Shown in pieces: positions 1-10,502 of a stretch of DNA of 64,000 nucleotides (positions are counted from its first letter, which is position 1; each line of letters opens with the position of its first letter). Source of the DNA: Isoperla grammatica (taxonomy: Eukaryota > Arthropoda > Insecta > Plecoptera > Perlodidae). Position numbers and translations under genes: made by a program. Location: the NCBI GenBank assembly GCA_945910005.1, contig OX246748.1:8595363-8659362 (forward strand). The letters are read 5' to 3'. Under the pieces are notes generated by a model. It saw only the letters and a program-made list of their open reading frames with translations. It searched no databases and was not told where the DNA came from.

Positions 1-954
1 TCAGGGATGTAGGAGGTGCAAGGAGGTCGTTACTTCCGCCACATGGTCGGCCGAGTTGTACACGCCCTCTCTACTGGCGCGAAAAATCGTAGACGCCCCT
101 ATCCAATCACATTCGCTTTACCACCGTCCTATCATAGAGTACTATATGTAATAGTTTTGAATTGCTATTGCCGCTCCAAAGCTTGCAATGCTTCAGACTG
201 TTTCTTTAGGATGGATGAATTGGAAATGATCGTAAACATGCAAAATACAAGGTATATATTAAAATATTATTTATTCAAGTGACAAGTACATTCTCCTCCA
301 AACAGTTTGCTTCATTAACTAGATACAAACAACAACAGCAACAACTGGATTTACAAAGATCCAAGTACAGTAAATGAACACAACAGCATGAGTTGAACAA
401 GTACATGAGAAAATTAGCCCCATTGGGTCACAGAGATGCTCGGCTTGAACAAGTACACGGGAAAGTTGATTGAAGCGCAGCGTTGCATCTCCAGGCCGAT
501 GAGGAAGTGAGTAGTACTTGGTACAGCAGCATCTGATTGGTGCTACAGGCGAGGTCATTGAGTCCAGAAGGCTGAGATACAACATCTTGACAGTAGCGAG
601 CTAAGTGAGAGCAACATTTACAAAAACCTGAAACAGAAGCAGCGGGACATTAGTTAAATAAAGTACAATTACCATCATTTTACCCAAGATTATTATTCAT
701 AACAAGTAGAAATGGAGAGTATGCCCTACTGAGAATGAAATAAATTAAACCAGCGCTATTATGGTACCTAAGGCGTAGAATAAATAAATTATTGTATTGC
801 AAGAGATGGGACGGTCAGCAAGGGTAGTTTCTTTGTTTAGGCGAATATTTGTATGCAAGAATTCTTGTCACTGTGCACTCAGTCACTCATAAAGCTTCTC
901 AAAATCCATCCAATTTATGTTGAGGCCATCTTTATGGTATTTGTATACCTACCG
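1..954. other. stretch without a recognisable gene
   Basis: AT-rich sequence with short open frames on both strands. A frame of about 88 codons on the minus strand around 319-585 shows no domain I recognise and has no flanking splice signals that would make it an exon. I see no repeat family shared with the rest of the window. Confidence 0.5.
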
Positions 955-1400
955 TGCATACATTTTCCAAATTGTAAGGGGTCTCAAATCATCTGATAAT
1001 GAGGCAAATTAGTGACTACATCCATAAGGTGCTAAAATTGTAAGTTTCACATCATACATGTATAACACAGTGCAGGGACACGGGGCATTTTTCTCATTGT
1101 GATTTCAAGCACAAACGTGGATGGATTTTGAACATGGTGCATTTGGATTCCAAAGTACCCAAGATTACAATCTGATGGTAGAAATTCTTAAAATCCAAAA
1201 TAATTATCAATTAGTTTTTACTTTTTAGTGTAAGTATACCTTCCAGAAATTCACAAATTTGCAAGTGGTCTCAAATCTTCTGATAATGGGGCCAATTTGT
1301 GATTACATCCATAACATGCTTAACATAAGTATTTATTACATCACATACGGTGATAACACAGGGCAGGGGCCACTGTTTTGTAACAATTAAAACAATTTTG
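955..1400. repeat. diverged tandem duplication, about 285-290 bp period, two copies
   Basis: The blocks near 966-1,080 and 1,255-1,370 share a run of similar words in the same order (for example GGTCTCAAATC, CTGATAATG, TTACATCCATAA, GATAACACAG/TATAACACAG, GCAGGG). They are separated by about 288 bp and differ at many positions, so this is an old duplication. No coding content is apparent. Confidence 0.6.
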
Positions 1401-1676
1401 TCCACCTTTAGAAACAAATACTACACATTATCTAAATATAACATTATAATTGGTTTATGTCCCGATTTCATTGGATTTATTTTTATATTTCAACCATATT
1501 CCTAGCGTGTGTAATTCACTCAGTCATAGTCAACCAACACTTTAACCAAGCTGAACAAAATAAAACATCAAAATTGAAATGGTGGGGTAAAATCTGCAAC
1601 GTTACAGCCAGGGTAGTCAAAAACTTCCAGGAATAAATGTAGCCTATACACACTTTACTGACGGCAGAGAATTAGG

Positions 1677-1834
1677 GTCAAATGCACAGCCGTTCCTCAC
1701 GTGTTTCCTCAGACTCTCCCAACCACCAATCACAGAGCAGCACTACCAAGTGGTCTTCTCTGTGAAAGGTGGTTGGGTGAGTCTGAGGAAAGGCTGAGTT
1801 GAGGAGCATGTGAGGAACGACCATGCATTTGACT
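1677..1834. repeat. inverted repeat (hairpin), arms about 50-65 bp
   Basis: The left arm (1,677-1,728) carries GTCAAATGCA, CGTTCCTCAC, TTTCCTCAGACTC and CCAACCACC. The right arm (1,768-1,834) carries the reverse complements GGTGGTTGG, GAGTCTGAGGAAA, GTGAGGAACG and TGCATTTGAC in mirrored order. The loop is about 40 bp and itself partly self-complementary. This is the shape of a small foldback element. No target duplication was identified. Confidence 0.75.
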
Positions 1835-2139
1835 GTTAGTTCCACTATTCAAAGTTTAGAACCGCACAATGACGAAGTGTAATTGTTTAATTTGTAATAC
1901 TGTCTCATGAATGCTACACAAAAGTATTCAAAGTGAATGGCAGTAACCTTATGGATTTGACAGCTCGCGCTCACAAGTGCAACTATATATGTTTATTTTC
2001 GCAAAGTTAAGAAATCAGAAGTAAGAAGTGTACCTGCTGCAAAGACCGAATAAAGGTTGTTATTATTATTATCGCTGCCATTTACAAAGGAAAGACTATC
2101 CGTCCTGCGTATAGCTCTTTTATTTATGTCTGCAATACA
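1835..2139. other. no gene seen
   Basis: AT-rich spacer between the inverted repeat and the 93-bp array, without recognisable features. Confidence 0.4.
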
Positions 2140-2815
2140 GTGCAACCACTTGCAGACCTTCCGCACCGGGGGGGGGGGGGGGGGGGGGGGTTATAGCTGG
2201 CCCAAGGTCTACTAGTGCTTACTACACCGATAGAGGAGGTTCAGCGGTATAATACAGGTGTGTAGCACTGCTATGTATACCTGCAATACAGTGCAAGACA
2301 TTTGCTAGTGCTTACTATACCGATAGAGCAGGCTCAGGGGAATAATACAGGTGTGTAGCACTGCTATGTATACCTGCAATACAGTGCAAGACATTTGCTA
2401 GTGCTTACTATACCGATAGAGCAGGCTCAGGGGAATAATACAGGTGTGTAGCACTTCTATGTACATCTGCAATACAGTGCAAGGCATCTGCTAGTGTTTA
2501 CTACACCGATAGAGGAGGCTCACCGGTATAATACAGGTGTGTAGCACTTCTATGTATATCTGCAATACAGTGCGAGGCATCTGCTAGTGCTTACTATACC
2601 GATAGAGGGGGCTCAGCGGTATAATACAGGTGTGTAGCACTGCTATGTATATCTGCAATACAGTGCAAGGCATCTGCTAGTGCTTACTATACCGATAGAG
2701 GGGGCTCAGCGGTATAATACAGGTGTGTAGCACTGCTAGGTATATCTGCAATACAGCAAGACATCTGTTAGTGCTTACTACACCGATAGAGGAGGCTCAG
2801 CGGTAACACGTGGAG
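2140..2815. repeat. 93-bp tandem repeat, about 7 copies
   Basis: The word CTGCAATACAG recurs at 2,281, 2,374, 2,467, 2,560, 2,653 and 2,746, exactly 93 bp apart. An older copy at 2,140 is separated from the next by an extra 48 bp that includes a 23-nt G run. Copies differ by a few substitutions each. The period is a multiple of three, but stops occur in all frames I checked, so I treat it as noncoding. Confidence 0.9.
2168..2190 (+). repeat. homopolymer G run, 23 nt
   Basis: Uninterrupted G tract inside the first unit of the 93-bp array. It is the longest of the G/C runs in this window. Confidence 0.95.
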
Positions 2816-3767
2816 GTTTCCAGTTTGATACTGGTCACCAGCAATAATGATTGGAGGTTTTGCTCAGCCACAAGGAGAACGCTGGGCTAGATTCCTACTA
2901 ACATCCTTAGGATATTCCTTCCTAACTCCTTCCTTACAAATACAGTAATATACCTACAGTTAGTCCCCTGATGAGTGGCACATCTCGTTAAATAGTTTAC
3001 TGCCTACAGAAGGGATTCCTATACAACATTATTACTACATACTATTACTAGCCTACTACAACATATTCAGAATATGCAATTTTTGCCATGTTTCAAATTA
3101 TTCGTGCTCAAATCCTTTCTACACTAAACTTTGAACACTAGTGTGTGTGTGTGTGTGTGTGTGTACAATGTCGTAATATCGTAGTATCGTAATTTTGTTA
3201 TTATTTTATTATAGTAGGATTGACTTCCTGAATACACAAATATTTTATTTAGATGACTTAGAATAAATGTTTATTTAAACATTGCTATTTACACATTAAC
3301 ATGTGTTTATTAATGTTTTAAATGTTTACTAGGCACTGGCATTATGCTTTCATCATTTTTTAGCGTTTTGGTGTACTCATGTTTAATAAAATGGTATTTG
3401 TATTAATTTTGACCATATGACTCCATCCTTATCAAACAAACAAAAAATACCTCCATAGGGGGTATTTTTAAATCATGGTTTTTCCCCTCGAAAATTTATA
3501 AAATTATCAAAATATGAAATGAATTATACATGTACAATTCGACACATATGATAGGGGATGTCAGTTTATTAAAGAATAATAACACTTCCCCCTTCATTTG
3601 TGGTGTCAAAATATAATGTGTGGATTAAATTTATTTAGCATGGATGTGGTCTATCATTGCCACGTTATCAGCCAATTTGGGGTTACATGCAATTTTGAAA
3701 GTTTATGAAGTAGGGTATCAAAACTGACGAAATATTAGGTGTGTGTATTTGTACATAAATAGCTGTG
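2816..3767. other. AT-rich stretch, no gene; GT microsatellite at 3,141-3,164
   Basis: A 12-unit GT dinucleotide run lies at 3,141-3,164. The rest is AT-rich with no open frame of note and no shared repeat. Confidence 0.6.
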
Positions 3768-4002
3768 GCTGGATTCACAAAGATACTAACTCCTACGTTG
3801 TCAAAGTGAAGCAAATCAGAAATTAAATCCTCACTGGGTCTTACTACATATTCAGAAATCAAATATTTTAAGTTTTACGGACAATATTTGACTACATTTC
3901 ATCTCCTCGAGTTTGTAGAACTACATAGATGGCATGGTTTGTATCACGACGATTTGCTTAAAACAAGAAAACTTATGAATAAGGCATCTTTGTGAACCCA
4001 AT
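3768..4002. mobile_element. MITE with 'GGATTCACAAAGAT' terminal inverted repeats, about 235 bp
   Basis: The left end reads TGGATTCACAAAGAT (3,770-3,784) and the right end reads ATCTTTGTGAACCCA (3,986-4,000), its near-perfect reverse complement. The interior is AT-rich without coding potential. A second, much shorter sequence at 17,348-17,435 has the same type of ends (GGATTCACAA), suggesting a family. No clear target duplication was found. Confidence 0.65.
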
Positions 4003-4035
4003 GCCTGAGTTTTACTACAGACTGCTTGCATGTTC

Positions 4036-4200
4036 TGAGCACGTGCTGTATACCATAGTTCCCGTACTTGTATCAGCTGCTCCACGTGCTGGTGTAGTTG
4101 TCTAGAATGGGGTCGTCTGTTCGGGTGTCCAATGCTCCAAGATGCGCTGGATCACTCTGCAGTCGTACGGGTGGTCGACAACGCAAACACCTTCAAACAC
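4036..4200 (-). pseudogene. pum: decayed Pumilio (PUF domain) exon, copy A
   Basis: Read on the minus strand, the sequence encodes recognisable PUF-repeat motifs in more than one frame. VFALST is followed, after a one-base loss, by [10 protein letters not shown] and TPEQT. LHQHVEQL follows after another frame change, then a segment resembling YGNYVIQHVL. In intact Pumilio these belong together ([21 protein letters not shown] ... EQLVQDQYGNYVIQHVL). The minus-strand exon start at 4,200 is preceded by an AG acceptor, as at the equivalent boundary in copy B, so this is a genomic exon copy and not a processed one. The lesions shared with copy B show that decay began before the duplication. Pumilio proteins bind 3'-UTR motifs to repress mRNAs; this copy cannot encode a working domain. 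Confidence 0.75.
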
Positions 4201-4565
4201 AGACAACATGTGGTTAACCCTTTCCGGCTAAACGAGGCTCAACATCACAAGCCCTGCAGTTGCATGCGATTCAAAACTGATATTTTTCTTCAAATTTACA
4301 ATCCTGGTGCGGTGGTGCCCACCTAATTCAGTCCAAAATGTACTTCTTATGAATCAACAATGCCACCAGTAATATTAAACGAAAGAATTTGACTGCAAAG
4401 GGTTATGCCTTCGTCTCCATGTTACTGATTATAATATCCCGGGAAGAGCTTACTCCCGTTTCTATTCCCAGTCTTAGATAAATCATAACCAACTCTCACA
4501 TAGTGACTAAGACTGTTTGACAGATTAAGACAGATTGTTATACAATACTATCCAGCTTTATTGGT
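4077..4565. repeat. segmental duplication, copy A (pair with 7,699-8,702)
   Basis: This segment matches 7,699-8,702 in order and orientation: the Pumilio pseudo-exon, the block with CTTTCCGGCTAAACGAGG, the block CCAAAATGTACTTCTTATGA, and the block ATATCCCGGGAAGAGC, up to CCAGCTTTATTGGT. Copy A lacks two insertions that copy B carries, so it shows the ancestral empty sites near 4,375-4,382 and 4,541-4,550. Divergence is moderate. Confidence 0.85.
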
Positions 4566-4860
4566 AAAAATGTGAACATTGAAATCATTCATTAATACCA
4601 TCAGTAACAACTTACACAAAATAAAACATAATACTATAGAAATCTTATGAAAAAATGTAAGGAGTTGGTGGTAACAAGTTAAATTTACCATTAAATAAGG
4701 TTATATGTTAAATGGAAAATAGTTCAGTCGCTCTAAAAGTGGATGTTCGTATCAAGAGTTCGTTTTTACTTTTTATGGTGAACACCATTAAATCTCCTGC
4801 ATAAAAAACTCTGCAAGCAAATATGTGTTTATTTAATGTCCATCCTATTCAGCTATAAAA
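4566..4860. other. spacer between duplication copy A and the satellite
   Basis: AT-rich, no gene or repeat recognised. Confidence 0.4.
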
Positions 4861-7734
4861 CTGATATTGTATTATTGTGTTACTGATAGGAAGACTTACG
4901 CCTCGTCTGTCTCTGCTCCACGTGCTGGTGTAGTTGTCTAGGATGGACTGATATACTTGTATTATTGTGTTACTGATAGGAAGACTTACACCTCGTCTGT
5001 CTCTGCTCCACGTGCTGGTGTAGTTGTCTAGGATGTACTGATATACTTGTATCATTGTGTTACTGATAGGAAGACTCACGCCTCGTCTGTCTCTGCTCCA
5101 CGTGCTGGTGTAGTTGTCTAGGATGGGCTGATATACTTGTATTATTGTGTTCCTGATAGGAAGACTTACGCCTCGTCTGTCTCTGCTCCACGTGCTGGTG
5201 TAGTTGTCTAGGATGGGCTGATATACTTGTATTATTGTGTTACTGATAGGAAGACTTACGCCTCGTCTGTCTCTGCTCCACGTGCTGGTGTAGTTGTCTA
5301 GGATGGGCTGATATACTTGTATTATTGTGTTACTGATAGGAAGACTCACGCCTCGTCTGTCTCTGCTCCACGTGCTGGTGTAGTTGTCTAGGATGGGCTG
5401 ATATACTTGTATTATTGTGTTACTGATAGGAAGACTTACGCCTCGTCTGTCTCTGCTCCACGTGCTGGTGTAGTTGTCTAGGATGGGCTGATATACTTGT
5501 ATTATTGTGTTACTGATAGGAAGACTTACGCCTCGTCTGTCTCTGCTCCACGTGCTGGTGTAGTTGTCTAGGATGGGCTGATATACTTGTATTATTGTGT
5601 TACTGATAGGAAGACTTACGCCTCGTCTGTCTCTGCTCCACGTGCTGGTGTAGTTGTCTAGGATGGGCTGATATACTTGTATTATTGTGTTACTGATAGG
5701 AAGACTTACGCCTCGTCTGTCTCTGCTCCACGTGCTGGTGTAGTTGTCTAGGATGGGCTGATATACTTGTATTATTGTGTTACTGATAGGAAGACTTACG
5801 CCTCGTCTGTCTCTGCTCCACGTGCTGGTGTAGTTGTCTAGGATGGGCTGATATACTTGTATTATTGTGTTACTGATAGGAAGACTTACGCCTCGTCTGT
5901 CTCTGCTCCACGTGCTGGTGTAGTTGTCTAGGATGGGCTGATATACTTGTATTATTGTGTTACTGATAGGAAGACTTACGCCTCGTCTGTCTCTGCTCCA
6001 CGTGCTGGTGTAGTTGTCTAGGATGGGCTGATATACTTGTATTATTGTGTTACTGATAGGAAGACTTACGCCTCGTCTGTCTCTGCTCCACGTGCTGGTG
6101 TAGTTGTCTAGGATGGGCTGATATACTTGTATTATTGTGTTACTGATAGGAAGACTTATGCCTCGTCTGTCTCTGCTCCACGTGCTGGTGTAGTTGTCTA
6201 GGATGGGCTGATATACTTATATTATTGTGTTACTGATAGGAAGACTCACGCCTCGTCTGTCTCTGCTCCACGTGCTGGTGTAGTTGTCTAGGATGGGCTG
6301 ATATACTTGTATTATTGTGTTCCTGATAGGAAGACTTACGCCTCGTCTGTCTCTGCTCCACGTGCTGGTGTAGTTGTCTAGGATGGGCTGATATACTTGT
6401 ATTATTGTGTTTCTGATAGGAAGACTTACGCCTCGTCTGTCTCTGCTCCACGTGCTGGTGTAGTTGTCTAGGATGGGCTGATATACTTGTATTATTGTGT
6501 TCCTGATAGGAAGACTTACGCCTCGTCTGTCTCTGCTCCACGTGCTGGTGTAGTTGTCTAGGATGGGCTGATATACTTATATTATTGTGTTACTGATAGG
6601 AAGACTCACGCCTCGTCTGTCTCTGCTCCACGTGCTGGTGTAGTTGTCTAGGATGGGCTGATATACTTGTATTATTGTGTTCCTGATAGGAAGACTTACG
6701 CCTCGTCTGTCTCTGCTCCACGTGCTGGTTTAGTTGTCTAGGATGGGCTGATATACTTATATTATTGTGTTACTGATAGGAAGACTCACGCCTCGTCTGT
6801 CTCTGCTCCACGTGCTGGTGTAGTTGTCTAGGATGGGCTGATATACTTATATTATTGTGTTACTGATAGGAAGACTCACGCCTCGTCTGTCTCTGCTCCA
6901 CGTGCTGGTGTAGTTGTCTAGGATGGGCTGATATACTTGTATTATTGTGTTCCTGATAGGAAGACTTACGCCTCGTCTGTCTCTGCTCCACGTGCTGGTG
7001 TAGCTGTCTAGGATGGGCTGATATACTTGTATTATTGTGTTCCTGATAGGAAGACTTACGCCTCGTCTGTCTCTGCTCCACGTGCTGGTGTAGTTGTCTA
7101 GGATGGGCTGATATACTTGTATTATTGTGTTACTGATAGGAAGACTTACGCCTCGTCTGTCTCTGCTCCACGTGCTGGTGTAGTTGTCTAGGATGGACTG
7201 ATATACTTGTATTATTGTGTTACTGATAGGAAGACTTACACCTCGTCTGTCTCTGCTCCACGTGCTGGTGTAGTTGTCTAGGATGGACTGATATACTTGT
7301 ATTATTGTGTTACTGATAGGAAGACTTACGCCTCGTCTGTCTCTGCTCCACGTGCTGGTGTAGTTGTCTAGGATGGGCTGATATACTTGTATTATTGTGT
7401 TCCTGATAGGAAGACTTACGCCTCGTCTGTCTCTGCTCCACGTGCTGGTGTAGTTGTCTAGGATGGGCTGATATACTTGTATTATTGTGTTACTGATAGG
7501 AAGACTTACGCCTCGTCTGTCTCTGCTCCACGTGCTGGTGTAGTTGTCTAGGATGGGCTGATATACTTGTATTATTGTGTTACTGATAGGAAGACTTACG
7601 CCTCGTCTGTCTCTGCTCCACGTGCTGGTGTAGTTGTCTAGAATGGGCTGATATACTTGTATTATTGTGTTACTGATAGGAAGACTCACGCCTCGTCTGT
7701 CTCTGCTCCACGTGCTGGTGTAGTTTTCTAGGAT
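4861..7734 (-). repeat. 90-bp satellite, about 32 copies, derived from a Pumilio exon/intron boundary
   Basis: The word CGTGCTGGTG recurs every 90 bp from 4,921 to 7,711, giving 32 monomers. The stretch 5,390-6,150 is almost perfectly homogeneous. On the minus strand each unit contains an AG acceptor (GTATATCAG), then 48 nt that include a stretch reading LHQHVEQ in one frame (a Pumilio motif), then a consensus donor GTAAGT or GTGAGT. That leaves 42 nt to the next acceptor. In 31 of the 32 units the donor varies only between A and G at position +3; one unit (near 6,151-6,160) has lost the GT. Because 90 is a multiple of three, long minus-strand frames appear (321 codons ending near 6,847). They are cut by a recurring G-to-A change that makes TAA, so I do not call them genes. 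The Pumilio pseudo-exon abuts the array at 7,703. Confidence 0.92.
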
Positions 7735-7816
7735 GGGGTCGTCTGTTCGGGTGTCCAATGCTCCAAGATGCGCTGGATCACTCTGCAGTCGTACGGGTGG
7801 TCGACAACGCAAACAC
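7703..7816 (-). pseudogene. pum: decayed Pumilio (PUF domain) exon, copy B
   Basis: On the minus strand an AG acceptor at 7,817-7,818 is followed by a sequence beginning VFALST. After a one-base loss shared with copy A it continues [10 protein letters not shown] and TPEQT and runs into the first satellite monomer, where LHQHVEQ is readable in another frame. Expected downstream PUF sequence is replaced by the satellite. In gene order on the minus strand it lies downstream of the intact exon at 9,779-9,893, which is the correct order for a Pumilio gene. The exon that should lie between them (containing CVKDQNGNHVVQK) is not visible. I infer a broken 3' part of a Pumilio gene or gene copy. Confidence 0.78.
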
Positions 7817-8034
7817 CTTTAAACACAGACAACATGTTGTTAACCCTTTCCGGCTAAACGAGGCTCAACATCACAAGTCCTGCAGTGACACACATGACAA
7901 ACACATGACACACACATGACACGTGACATGTGATTCAAAACTGATTTTGTTTTCAATTTTCCAATTCTGGTGCCCACCTATTTCAGTCCAAAATGTACTT
8001 CTTATGAATCTACAATACCACCAATAATGTTTAA

Positions 8035-8214
8035 CATTAGGTTTTCAGGACAGAGCACATCTCCTCAGCTGTGCCGCACTTAAATCTGACATTGACGCCC
8101 TGCCAAATAACCTGAGCGGGCCAGAGAAGGAAGAACATATTTAGTGGATAGCTAGGAAGAAAAATGATTGAAAAATCAAACTTTCGGCATAAAAAAAAAA
8201 AAAAATATTTAACG
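8035..8214 (+). pseudogene. 3' end of an unidentified mRNA inserted as a poly-A retrocopy
   Basis: Absent from duplication copy A. The insertion ends in a 15-nt A run (8,190-8,204) followed by ATTTAAC, and the left edge is preceded by GTTTAAC, giving a target-site duplication of at least TTTAAC. In the plus-strand frame it is open from the left edge to TAG at 8,142-8,144, with a sequence containing KSDIDALP and ending PEKEEHI, followed by about 45 nt of 3'-UTR. I do not recognise the source gene. A 5'-truncated LINE or SINE tail is a possible alternative. Confidence 0.6.
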
Positions 8215-8381
8215 AAAGAATTGGACTGCAAAGGGTTAGGCCTTCGTCTCCATATTATTACTGATTATAATATCCCGGGAAGAGCTTACTCCCGTTTCTA
8301 TTCCCAGGCTAAGATAAATCATAGCCAACTCTCACATAGTGATTAAGACTGTTTGACATATTAAGCCATTGTTATACAATA

Positions 8382-8680
8382 GGGAATGTGCAACTGACGT
8401 AACAGCCGAACTACAACAATGGAATAAATGAATTTAACTGGTGGACAAACAACAAGCTGTCAAAGTCATACCTTTGCAAATAATGAGGAGAAACAATTAG
8501 TTGTAACTCGCCAGTTAAAATTTATGTTCAGTAATGGACAGCAATTATCTGAAAGTTTGTAAACATTCTGAACGTTTGTTTTTTCCGACTTCAGAACTTC
8601 ATAATTTTTTTTGACAGCTTGTTTGTCCATCGGTTCAATTTATTTGTTTCATTGTTGTGTTTTGGTGTTGTGCGTACCCT
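8382..8680. mobile_element. MITE, 0.3 kb, about 75-bp imperfect TIRs, empty site known
   Basis: The left end (GGGAATGTGCAACTGACG ... ACAACAATGGAA ... GGACAAAC ... AAGCTGTC) mirrors the right end (GACAGCTTGTTTGTCC ... CATTGTTGTGTT ... GCGTACCC). The target in duplication copy A (4,541-4,550, TACAATACTA) is uninterrupted. The inserted allele repeats TA or ATA on both sides, consistent with a 2-3-bp target duplication. The element has no coding capacity. A Tc1/mariner- or Harbinger-related MITE is possible; the superfamily is not settled by the sequence. Confidence 0.85.
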
Positions 8681-8904
8681 ATACTATCCAGCTTTATTGG
8701 TTCCTATTTCTAGAACGTGTACATGAGAGTGTGAAGTAAGCTTGCTGGAGATGTAAACAGAATGGATACAGACCCTGCTCAAGGTTTGGTTATCTTTGCA
8801 AAGGAATCCCAGAAGGACCAAACGCATCATCAGTCCAGTCAACATTGTCATGTTGTGTTTACATACCAAATTAAACCATTTCCACATCATATGATTAAAG
8901 GCTG

Positions 8905-9350
8905 GTCCACACAGATTTTTAAGACATACGATTTAAGGTTTAACGCGTAGTCGTAAAGTTGAATTATAGGAAACACGTACTGGCGTTCACACAAAGTTTA
9001 GGTTTAAGACGTTGTTTTTATGCGTTATTCATCGTCATAAAGTTGGGCAATATCCAACTTCACGCTTAAATCCTAAAACAAGTTACTTAAATCTCAAGTC
9101 AACGGACCATCTACTTTAATAATACTTACGAATTAATTGTAAGATGTACATGAATTGTTGTAAACAAGACTATTATAATTAATTATTGATAATACAAATT
9201 TCATTTAATTTGTATTGTATCACAATGATGTTTTAACTGAGGATAAAACGTTACAAAGTACTTCACTTTACTATAGGCCTATCTCGGCTAGAGCCCTAAA
9301 AACAACGTCTTAAATACCTTATGCATTATGTCTTAAAAATCTGATATAAT
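8905..9350. mobile_element. putative MITE with nested inverted repeats
   Basis: CAGATTTTTAAGACATA at about 8,914-8,930 mirrors TATGTCTTAAAAATCTG at about 9,327-9,343. A second inner pair, TTTAAGACGTTGTTTTTA near 9,002 and TAAAAACAACGTCTTAAA near 9,297, lies inside. No open frame. The outer limits are approximate. Confidence 0.65.
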
Positions 9351-9623
9351 GAAGATATAATAACAGGTGAACAACTCCTTTTTGTGGCTTTACATCTCAA
9401 GTTGCCCTCCAGACCCTTTCCGCAATTATAATCTATTAATGTATTAATGTATGAGACTTCTGATGTGTAAAGCAAACAACTTGTGCATCTTAGTGCGTGA
9501 ATTTAGTGGTGGTAGATAGCGAAAAGAAAACTTCAGATGAGCTAGAATTGAATTCAAATTTGAACAATGTACGTTAATTGCAATAATACTCGTAAATAGT
9601 TGTAATCTCAGATATCAATTTTG

Positions 9624-9741
9624 AAAATTTGGAATTTATTTCTATCTAAAGTGCCAATATTTGAGTTTGTTTTTTGTATTTAAAATTTGGAATTTATTTC
9701 TATCTAAAGTGCCAATATTTGAGTTTGTTTTTTGTATTTAA
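9624..9741. repeat. perfect 58-bp tandem duplication
   Basis: Two head-to-tail copies begin AAAATTTGGAATTTATTTC at 9,624 and 9,682 and are essentially identical, so the duplication is recent. Confidence 0.9.
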
Positions 9742-9778
9742 CATACAAATATTTGAGTATTATCCCAGATCTGGTGAC

Positions 9779-9893
9779 CGTCAAACTCCCTCACGATCTC
9801 CTGCTGGTGCTCGGGCGAGATGGATTCCAGTGCCTTCTGGATCACGCGGCAGCCGTACATCTGCAGCGCTGGGGGCAGGACGTGGCCTCGGAC
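9779..9893 (-). CDS. pum: Pumilio homology (PUF) domain exon, intact
   Basis: Minus-strand exon of 115 nt. It is preceded by an acceptor (CCCCCGCAG) and encodes VRGHVL, then [15 protein letters not shown] and EIVREFDG. The motif [15 protein letters not shown], containing the base-contacting helix of one PUF repeat, is essentially the canonical Pumilio sequence, and the frame is free of lesions. It begins in phase 0 and ends one base into a codon, immediately before a GT (GTCACC, a weak donor). The block is conspicuously GC-rich against AT-rich flanks, as expected for conserved coding sequence. Pumilio is a cytoplasmic RNA-binding translational repressor. No neighbouring intact Pumilio exons are visible; downstream on the same strand only decayed copies remain (7.8 and 4.2 kb). 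It could be one live exon of a gene with very long introns or a relic of a duplicated gene. The missing downstream exons favour the latter. Confidence 0.85.
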
Positions 9894-10366
9894 CTGCGGG
9901 GGTCACACAAAACAGTTATTTTCCCATAATAATATTAATACATCAACTAACTAATTTTTCCTACTCAGCTAATTCCCAATTGTCAGTAAAAATCTGCAAT
10001 TTTACACACAATTAAATTTTGATTTGTTTTCAACTCATGCTTTCATTGTTGCTGTTTCTTTATATATTTAGCACAGATAGCAAATTGTTTTTAGCATCGT
10101 GGCAATATGCACAATCGAGTTAAGTATGATATATTTTGTTTGTTTTTATTTGGCCCACTTCAAGCATAGATAGCGCTGCTAAGCAACCTCTTTATAGCGC
10201 CATCGATGATTTAACAATAATAAAATAACGTTGAACAATTGACAGCTAAACTCGCCCTATTAATAAATAGTTTATTTTCTTGCCATCAGAATGCATCTAG
10301 TCTATTTTGAGTAGGCAGATAGTGTCTCAATGGGTTGAAGAGCCCCCCATACTTCCCAATATCGTG

Positions 10367-10419
10367 AACATTCTTTATAACGAACTCGAACATAATATTA
10401 TTCGTTTATAAAGAATGTT
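10367..10419. repeat. short hairpin
   Basis: AACATTCTTTATAA at 10,367-10,380 is matched by TTATAAAGAATGTT at 10,406-10,419, a perfect 14-bp stem with a 25-nt loop. Confidence 0.8.
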
Positions 10420-10502
10420 TAATTGTATTATAATCATCGTACATTCTCATTAGAGGTGGCCACGTGACTACCGACTTTTATCGTGATAACACAATAACAA
10501 TA

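Larger units (their letters stand above)
7699..8702. repeat. segmental duplication, copy B, with two later insertions
   Basis: Counterpart of 4,077-4,565. Relative to copy A it is interrupted by a poly-A-tailed insertion (about 8,035-8,214) and by a MITE (8,382-8,680). It starts at the last satellite monomer, so the array grew at the edge of this copy or between the copies. Confidence 0.85.

Noticed and set aside
319..585. Minus-strand frame with RPGDATLR, compared with the Pumilio C-terminus (RPHIATLR)
   Set aside because: Only a four-residue match; surrounding residues and base sequence do not follow Pumilio.
4861..7734. CRISPR array
   Set aside because: Units are contiguous 90-bp repeats without unique spacers, and the genome is eukaryotic.
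4849..7812. Minus-strand frames of up to 321 codons with a 30-residue repeat
   Set aside because: Created by the 90-bp satellite period (a multiple of three). Several units carry an in-frame TAA, and the Pumilio-derived reading is in another frame.
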